From Aminithiophilus ramosus (GTDB lineage Bacteria > Synergistota > Synergistia > Synergistales > Aminithiophilaceae), in NCBI RefSeq assembly GCF_018069705.1, contig NZ_CP072943.1, forward strand, positions 806,001 through 870,000: a stretch of DNA of 64,000 nt. Reading direction: 5' to 3'. Below the pieces are notes generated by a model. It was not told the origin of the DNA, did no database searches, and saw nothing but the letters and a program-made list of their open reading frames with translations. Position 1 is the stretch's first letter; every line of letters begins with the position of its first letter. Shown piece by piece: positions 58,510-64,000 of this stretch. The translations under genes and the position numbers were made by a program.

Positions 58510-58870
58510 CTTCAGGCCTCCAGAGTCCGAATTTGTTCCGGCCCGCCGCACCGCGGGCCCCTTCGCCGCTCCTCCCGAATCGGAGGGGAAGCCCCGATTT
58601 CCTGCGCTGTCCCGTCGAGATAGGCTCAGGCCCCGACGGGATGGCGTTCGATGGCTTCGACCGAGAGGCGCCTCTCTCTCAAGGGACCGTTTCGACGATG
58701 GTAGGTCACTTAAAAGAGAGCGTCAATCGTCGAGCCCCGCCTCGTCGAGGTTTCCTGCAACCTAAGCGGAGAGGATCGTCTTATTATGGACAGGAGGTGC
58801 CGACCTTGAGCTACAATATGCGGAGAGCTTTTGTCTCCGCCCCCATCCTCGGCGAAAGGGTGATCCGCTT
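58510..58870. other. 361-bp upstream region of the histidine kinase
   Basis: No separate gene supported. An AGGAGGT at about 58794 precedes a TTG at 58806 (frame SYNMRRAFVSAPI...), which is a different frame from the kinase part, so the true 5' end of the kinase gene may be disrupted. Confidence 0.4.
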
Positions 58871-59356
58871 TTGGGCTCCCGTTTTCCTCCGTCCTCGGCC
58901 GACGACTCCTCGAAAAAGGAACGCAACCTTCTCGACGCCGTCCCCTTTCTCCCCCCAGGGAGCCCTTCCGCCGCAGGTCAAACAGGAAACTCCGACGACG
59001 GGACTTCGTTTTCGACGGAGCTGCAAGCCCTCCGGAAAGAAAAGGAACGACTCGAGGCGGCCCTCAAGGAGCCGCGCGATCTCGTCGACGCCGTCATGAA
59101 TCACCTCCCCCTGGGCATCGCCATCAACTCCGTCGATCCTTCCGTCGACTTTCAGTACATGAACGACCGCTTTCCCGAAATCTACGGAACGACAAGGGAA
59201 ACCCTCGAAAGCGGCGTCGATTTCTTCGACGCCGTCTATGAAGACGCCGCTTCCCGGCGGCGAATCAGAGATCGCGTCCTTCAGGACTGCCACGGAGGCG
59301 ACGTCGAGCGCATGGTCTGGGAGAACATTCCCCTTTTTCGCGCCGGACGGGAATAG
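58871..59356 (+). pseudogene. N-terminal part of hybrid histidine kinase, ended by in-frame amber
   Basis: 161 codons with a coiled-coil start (LRKEKERLEAALKEP) and most of a PAS domain (YMNDRFPEIYG). It stops at TAG 59354-59356. The same frame continues (RYISARNIP...) into the downstream kinase, and the PAS strand pattern carries across the stop. Hence a nonsense mutation in one gene, not two genes. Confidence 0.75.
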
Positions 59357-59401
59357 CGTTACATCTCGGCCCGCAACATTCCCCTTCCGTCCCGCGGGCT
59401 G

Positions 59402-61156
59402 ATGATCTCCGTCGTCGCCGATGTGACGGAGAGCAAGAAGAGCGAGAGGGATCGCCGCTTTTTCATGGAACTTTTCGAGAACACCGATGACGTGGCCGTC
59501 ATGAAAGACACCCAGCTCCGCTACGTGGGCGTCAATAGGGCCTGTCTTCAGCTTTTCGGCCTCGACGGCCCCGGCTCCGTCATCGGCAAAACCGACGAGG
59601 AACTTTTCCGGGGCCTGGCCACCCCCCAAGAGATCGCCGCCTTCAGCGACAATGACGGACAGGCGATGGCCCTTCCCCGCGGACAGAGCCTCGTCGTCGA
59701 AGAACAAATCACCGGGGCCGACGGCATCCAGACTTTCCTGACCCGCAAGTTCCCCATCTACGACGAAAAGGGAGAAAAGATCCTCGGCACGGGAACTCTC
59801 TCTTCGGAAATCAGCGACCGCAAGAGGATGGAGGAGGAACTCCGCCTCGCCCTCCGACGGGCCGACGAGCTCCGCAGCCAGGCCCAGGCCGCCACGGAGG
59901 CCAAGTCGGCCTTCCTGGCCGTGATGAGCCACGAGATCCGGACTCCCCTCAACGGAATCATCGGTTTTCTCGATCTGCTTTCCGAGACGGACCTGACCCC
60001 TCTCCAGAGGGACCATCTGAGCTACGCCGAGGCCTCGGCCCAGTCTCTTCTCGCTATCACCGGCAACGTTCTCGACATCTCCAAAATCGAGGCCGGAGCC
60101 CTCGAACTGGAATCCCTCACGACCGATCTGGCGGCAACGGTCCGACAGGCCCTGGCCATCGCCCACTACGGGGCCAGGGCCAAGGGAATCGAGCTTCGTC
60201 TGAAGATCGCCGACGACGTACCGCCCTACATCGTCACGGACCCGCTGCGGCTCCACCAGGTCCTCGTCAACCTCGTCGGCAACGGCGTCAAGTTCACCGA
60301 GAAGGGCTTCGTCGAAGTGGCCGTCACCTTCCAAGAAGACGGCGGTCGGGGGGCTTTTTCCTTTTCCGTCACAGATACGGGAATCGGCATAGGGACCGAA
60401 CAGAAAAGGCGGCTTTTCAAGGCCTTTGCCCAGGGCGATTCCTCGACGGCACGACATTACGGAGGGACGGGGTTGGGCCTGGCCATCGCCGCCGGCATTC
60501 TGGAGAGGATGGGCAGCGCCCTCAAGCTCGAAAGCCGCCCGGGCGAGGGGAGCTGTTTCTCCTTCACCCTCGTCGCCGACGGGGCCTGCGGGGAACCGCC
60601 AGGAGAGGGGAAGGTCGCCCGAGAGGACCTGACCGTCATCGAGCGGGAACGGCCTCCGATCATCGTCATCGCCGACGACATCGAACCGAACCGCAGGCTT
60701 ATCGGGGAGCTTCTCCGTACCCTCCTCCCCGGAGCCTCCCTTTTCGAGGCGGTCGACGGCCGAGAGGCTCTGGAGTTCTTCCTGAAGGAGAATCCCGACC
60801 TGATCGTCATGGATCTGAAAATGCCCCTCCTCGACGGCCTGGAGGCGGCCGATCTCATCCGACGGGAGGGAAACGCATCGGGGAGACGACGGACACCCAT
60901 CGTGGCTGTCACCGCCGATACACAGGCCACAACCCGTCGGGAGAGCCTCGAGAGCGGCATCGATGCTTTTTTGACCAAACCCGTCGACGGCAGGGAACTG
61001 CGGCGTCTTCTGGAACGGTTCCTGGGAGAGCCCCGGGGGCTCCTGCTCTCTAAGGACTCGCACCGGAAGAGGGCCTCCGGCCCACCTGGCCTCACGATCC
61101 GCCTAGGACCACCTCTTCCCGGCACAGACCGGCACGAAGAGGATTCCGCTTGCTGA
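59402..61156 (+). CDS. hybrid sensor histidine kinase (PAS-HisKA-HATPase-REC)
   Basis: 584 aa from the first in-frame ATG after the amber codon. A PAS domain (about 18-140) precedes HisKA with H177 in SHEIRTPLNG, then HATPase_c with NLVGNGVKF, DTGIGIG and GGTGLGLAI, then a receiver domain with phospho-Asp in IVMDLKMPLLDG and K in TKPVDG. No membrane segment, so it is cytoplasmic. The part is catalytically complete, but whether it is translated without the missing 5' half is unknown. The partner output protein is not in the window. Confidence 0.88.
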   Translation: MISVVADVTESKKSERDRRFFMELFENTDDVAVMKDTQLRYVGVNRACLQLFGLDGPGSVIGKTDEELFRGLATPQEIAAFSDNDGQAMALPRGQSLVVEEQITGADGIQTFLTRKFPIYDEKGEKILGTGTLSSEISDRKRMEEELRLALRRADELRSQAQAATEAKSAFLAVMSHEIRTPLNGIIGFLDLLSETDLTPLQRDHLSYAEASAQSLLAITGNVLDISKIEAGALELESLTTDLAATVRQALAIAHYGARAKGIELRLKIADDVPPYIVTDPLRLHQVLVNLVGNGVKFTEKGFVEVAVTFQEDGGRGAFSFSVTDTGIGIGTEQKRRLFKAFAQGDSSTARHYGGTGLGLAIAAGILERMGSALKLESRPGEGSCFSFTLVADGACGEPPGEGKVAREDLTVIERERPPIIVIADDIEPNRRLIGELLRTLLPGASLFEAVDGREALEFFLKENPDLIVMDLKMPLLDGLEAADLIRREGNASGRRRTPIVAVTADTQATTRRESLESGIDAFLTKPVDGRELRRLLERFLGEPRGLLLSKDSHRKRASGPPGLTIRLGPPLPGTDRHEEDSAC

Positions 61157-61171
61157 AAGGAGAGAATCGCC

Positions 61172-62092
61172 ATGGACAACGTTCTTCTTCTCGGTTTCGG
61201 CGCCGCCGGCGCCACCTTCGCCTCCCAGTTTTCCGACTCGGGATTCCCTCTCCAGATCCTCTGCGACGTTGCGAGGAAGGAGCGCTACAGCTCGACTTCG
61301 ACCGTCGTCAACGGCAGGAGATACGCCTTCTCTTTCGTCACCGCCGATGAGGTCGCCTCGCCGCCCGACGTGATCCTCGTCGCCGTCAAGGCCTACCACC
61401 TGCGATCCGTCCTGGAGACACTGAAGGCCGTCGTCGGCCCGGAGACGACGGTCCTCTCTCTTCTCAACGGCATCGACAGCGAGGAGATCCTCGGCGAGGC
61501 CCTGGGAACGGAGAAGATCCTTCCCGCCTTCATCACCCACATGGATTCGACGAAGGAGGGATCGAACCTCCGTTTCACCAGTCCGGCCCGGATCGTCTTC
61601 GGCGAACTCGACGGCAGAAGGACGGAGCGCGTCGAAGGACTCGAAAGGCTCTTCGAGAGGGCCGGCGTGTGGGCCCTTGCCGTCGACGACATCCGTCATC
61701 GCATGTGGGCCAAGTTCATGTTCAACGTGGGCATCAACCAGGTCGGAGCCCTTCTGAGGGCCCCCTACGGCACCTTCCAGAGCTGCCCCGAGGCGAGAGA
61801 GGCCCTCCTGTCAGCCATGAGGGAAGTACCTCCCCTTGCCGCCAGAAACGGCGTCGATCTTTCGACGAAGGACATCGACCTCTCTTTGGAAATGCTCGAC
61901 ACCCTGGCCCCGGAGGGAAAAAATTCCATGGTCCAGGACAGGGAGGCCGGAAGAAAGACGGAAGTCGACCTTTTCGCCGGAGAAGTCTGCCGGTTGGGAG
62001 AACGGTATGGCATCGCCACGCCCGTCAACCGGCTCGTCTTTCAGCTGATCAGGGCCTTGGAGTGGCAGGAGCGACACGCAGAGAGCGAGTAA
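61172..62092 (+). CDS. ketopantoate reductase family protein
   Basis: 306 aa. Rossmann motif GFGAAGATFA at the N-terminus, the ApbA/PanE KAYHL segment, and MWAKFMFNVGINQ with the catalytic Lys region. Reduces 2-dehydropantoate to pantoate if a true PanE. ApbA-family paralogues act on other 2-oxo acids, so panE is not assigned. Start after AAAGGAGAG. Confidence 0.88.
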   Translation: MDNVLLLGFGAAGATFASQFSDSGFPLQILCDVARKERYSSTSTVVNGRRYAFSFVTADEVASPPDVILVAVKAYHLRSVLETLKAVVGPETTVLSLLNGIDSEEILGEALGTEKILPAFITHMDSTKEGSNLRFTSPARIVFGELDGRRTERVEGLERLFERAGVWALAVDDIRHRMWAKFMFNVGINQVGALLRAPYGTFQSCPEAREALLSAMREVPPLAARNGVDLSTKDIDLSLEMLDTLAPEGKNSMVQDREAGRKTEVDLFAGEVCRLGERYGIATPVNRLVFQLIRALEWQERHAESE

Positions 62093-62238
62093 CCGTTCAG
62101 CGGAGGCCCCGATGAAAAGACCTCAAGCGACGGAAGGGGCCTTTCGTTTGCGAGAGAAGGACGCTCTCCCTCACCGGGTGCGATCCGGCTCGATCCTCAC
62201 AGCGGACAGGAAAGAGTGTCGAAGCATCGTGAAAGGAG

Positions 62239-62278
62239 GCAGGACCGCTCGTCCCCGAAAGGGGCGGTCTTGCCTGAA
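62239..62278 (+). promoter_or_regulatory. leader stem-loop of the AOR gene
   Basis: Interrupted stem (AGGCA, GACCGC, CCCC) closed by a GAAA tetraloop, 25 nt before the gene start. A separate AGGCCCC/GGGGCCT inverted repeat (about 62104-62149) probably ends the preceding gene. No known riboswitch was recognised. Confidence 0.5.
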
Positions 62279-62302
62279 GAACGGGGAAAGGGGAGGACGG
62301 AC

Positions 62303-64000
62303 ATGAAGGGCGGCTACGCCGGCAGACTCCTTTACGTCGACCTGACGGAAGAAAAGACCGAGGCCCGCGAACTGCCGACGAGGCTCCAGGAGGACTACCT
62401 GGGCGGAAGCGGCCTGGGAACGCGGCTCCTCTACGACATGACGGGACCTGAAACGGACCCGCTGGGACCGGAGAACGTTCTGATCTTCATGACAGGGCCT
62501 TTCACGGGGACGAAGGTCCCCACGTCGGGACGCCACCAGATCCTGGCCAAATCGCCTCTGACGGGCATTTTCGGCGAGGGCGACGCAGGCGGCCGATGGG
62601 GAGCCGCCCTGAAAGGGGCCAAATGGGACGGCATCGTCGTCACGGGAGCGGCCTCGCGCCCCCTCTACCTCCTCGTCGAAGGCGACGCGGTCCGCCTTGT
62701 CGCTGCCGACGAGCTCTGGGGACGGGACACCTTCGAGACGGGAAGGATCCTCGTCGAACGTCACGGCACGACCTGCCGCGTGGCCGCCATCGGACCGGCG
62801 GGAGAGAGGAAGACTCCCCTGGCCGCCATCGTCCACGACGGAGCCGACGCCCGCGTCGCCGGCCGCTGCGGACTCGGAGCCGTCATGGGTTCGAAGAAGC
62901 TCAAGGCCCTGGCCGTCATCGCCACGGAGGACGTGCTCCCCCTGGACGAGAGGGGCCTCAGGAGCCACCTCCGGGAGCGCCTGCCCCTCTTCGTCGAAAA
63001 CGCCAAGGGACTCCACCTCCTGGGAACGGCCGGCGGCGTGGCCGGAGCGGAGAAGCTGGGCGATCTTCCCCTGAAGAACTGGTCCCGGGGCGGATGGGAC
63101 CGTGCCGCGGCCATCTCGGGCCAGGAAATGGCCGCGACGATCCTCACGGGGCGCTTCTACTGCGCCTCCTGCCCCATCGGCTGCGGCCGCACCGTGGCCA
63201 TCGAGGAGGGACCCTACAGAGGCGTCGTCGGAGCCGGTCCCGAGTACGAAACGCTGGGCATGTTGGGCGCCTCCTGCCTGGTCAGCGACCTCGAGGCCAT
63301 CACCTACGCCGCCGACATCTGCAACCGCTGCGGCATGGACACGATCGAGACGGGCAACGCCGTCGCCATGGCCATGGAGTGGGCCGAAAAAGGGATCCTC
63401 TCCCCGGCCGAGCTCGAGGGTCTCGATCTCCGCTGGGGCAACGCCGGAGCCATGGTCGAACTCGTCAGACGCATCAGTCGGGGCGAGACCTTTCTGGGCA
63501 GGCTTCTGGGACAGGGCGTGGCCGCCGCCGCCCGCAGCCTGGGCCGTGGTCTGGAGGCGGCCATCCACTGCAAGGGCCTCTCCTTTCCGGCTCACGATCC
63601 CCGCTGCTTCAACAGCCTGGCCCTGGGCTACGCCACCTCCAACCGGGGAGCCTGCCACCTCCAGGGGGGGACCTACATGTTCGAGAAGACGGCCCTTCTC
63701 CCCGAGCTGGGCTACGACCGCCCTCAGGATCGCCGCGGCGTCGCCGGCAAGGGAAGACTCAATTTCGACGCCCAGAACGTCATGGCCCTCTTCGACTCCC
63801 TCAAGCTCTGCAAATTCCTCCTCTACGCCGGGGTGACCCTCACCGACATCCGACGCTGGCTCGCCCTCGTCACGGGACGGGAGATCTCGCTGGAGGAACT
63901 GATGAAGACCGGCGAACGCCTTTTCAATCTCAAGCGTCTCTACAACGTCCGCTGCGGAATCAGCCGCGACGACGACGTCCTGCCCGATCGGATCGTCTCC
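62303..64000 (+). CDS. aldehyde:ferredoxin oxidoreductase, 3' end outside window
   Basis: 566 codons to the window edge, no stop yet. The N-terminal tungstopterin-binding part has YLGGSGLGTRLLYD and SPLTGIFGEGDAGG. The [4Fe-4S] cysteines are C287, C290 and C294 (CASCPIGC), with the later Cys in SLKLCKF. It oxidises aldehydes to acids with ferredoxin, typical of amino-acid-fermenting anaerobes. Start follows GGGGAGG. Confidence 0.94.
   Translation, partial: MKGGYAGRLLYVDLTEEKTEARELPTRLQEDYLGGSGLGTRLLYDMTGPETDPLGPENVLIFMTGPFTGTKVPTSGRHQILAKSPLTGIFGEGDAGGRWGAALKGAKWDGIVVTGAASRPLYLLVEGDAVRLVAADELWGRDTFETGRILVERHGTTCRVAAIGPAGERKTPLAAIVHDGADARVAGRCGLGAVMGSKKLKALAVIATEDVLPLDERGLRSHLRERLPLFVENAKGLHLLGTAGGVAGAEKLGDLPLKNWSRGGWDRAAAISGQEMAATILTGRFYCASCPIGCGRTVAIEEGPYRGVVGAGPEYETLGMLGASCLVSDLEAITYAADICNRCGMDTIETGNAVAMAMEWAEKGILSPAELEGLDLRWGNAGAMVELVRRISRGETFLGRLLGQGVAAAARSLGRGLEAAIHCKGLSFPAHDPRCFNSLALGYATSNRGACHLQGGTYMFEKTALLPELGYDRPQDRRGVAGKGRLNFDAQNVMALFDSLKLCKFLLYAGVTLTDIRRWLALVTGREISLEELMKTGERLFNLKRLYNVRCGISRDDDVLPDRIVS

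Overview
The window is a GC-rich bacterial chromosome segment with dense, short-gapped operons. The gene set (E. coli-type SpeD, aldehyde:ferredoxin oxidoreductase, a fused DHH/CBS/CCA-transferase, BMP-type ABC transporter, chromosomal TetM-like protein, T-box control of argG) fits an anaerobic amino-acid-fermenting bacterium. Synergistota is my best guess; it is inferred from gene content only and was not tested by any search.

1-17 kb is core genome: a diguanylate cyclase; argG behind an arginine-type T-box; a minus-strand run of helicase, coaE, DHH/CBS/nucleotidyltransferase, site-2 protease and surE; hpf; a CGGC protein; arcC; and rpsB-tsf-pyrH-frr. A CsoR-family gene that looks like a persulfide sensor is divergent from rpsB. 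17-31 kb holds the SRP RNA and two tRNA-Ser genes, a decayed diguanylate cyclase, speD-tadA, ybaK, a nitroreductase, an ABC-F protein, yhdT-panF, and a BMP/ABC nucleoside-type importer divergent from gpt. A tRNA-Arg gene lies at 31.4 kb with a broken ORF against its 3' end.

33.6-45 kb is a mobile, IS-marked defence island on the minus strand. From upstream to downstream it contains an IS3-family element, a truncated C-terminal remnant of an unknown gene, a BrxL-like gene split by a shift at an 11-base G run, a 24-codon scar ORF, and a complete translationally coupled Wadjet type I operon (jetA-jetB-jetC-jetD). IS5-family remnants lie on both sides. The BrxL-Wadjet juxtaposition is the most unusual arrangement here.

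45-64 kb holds rsgA, a frameshifted TetM-like gene, a branched-chain aminotransferase, a DUF1848-like gene, an intact IS5-group element (1,244 bp, TTAA target duplication), an aldo/keto reductase with an iron-ADH remnant and a divergent AraC regulator (resembling the E. coli yqhC-yqhD-dkgA layout), an amidase, a membrane protein, a hybrid histidine kinase whose reading frame is cut by an amber codon, a PanE-like reductase, and an aldehyde:ferredoxin oxidoreductase that runs off the window. Four reading frames in the window are broken exactly at G or C homopolymers, which could mean real decay, phase variation or consensus errors in a long-read assembly.
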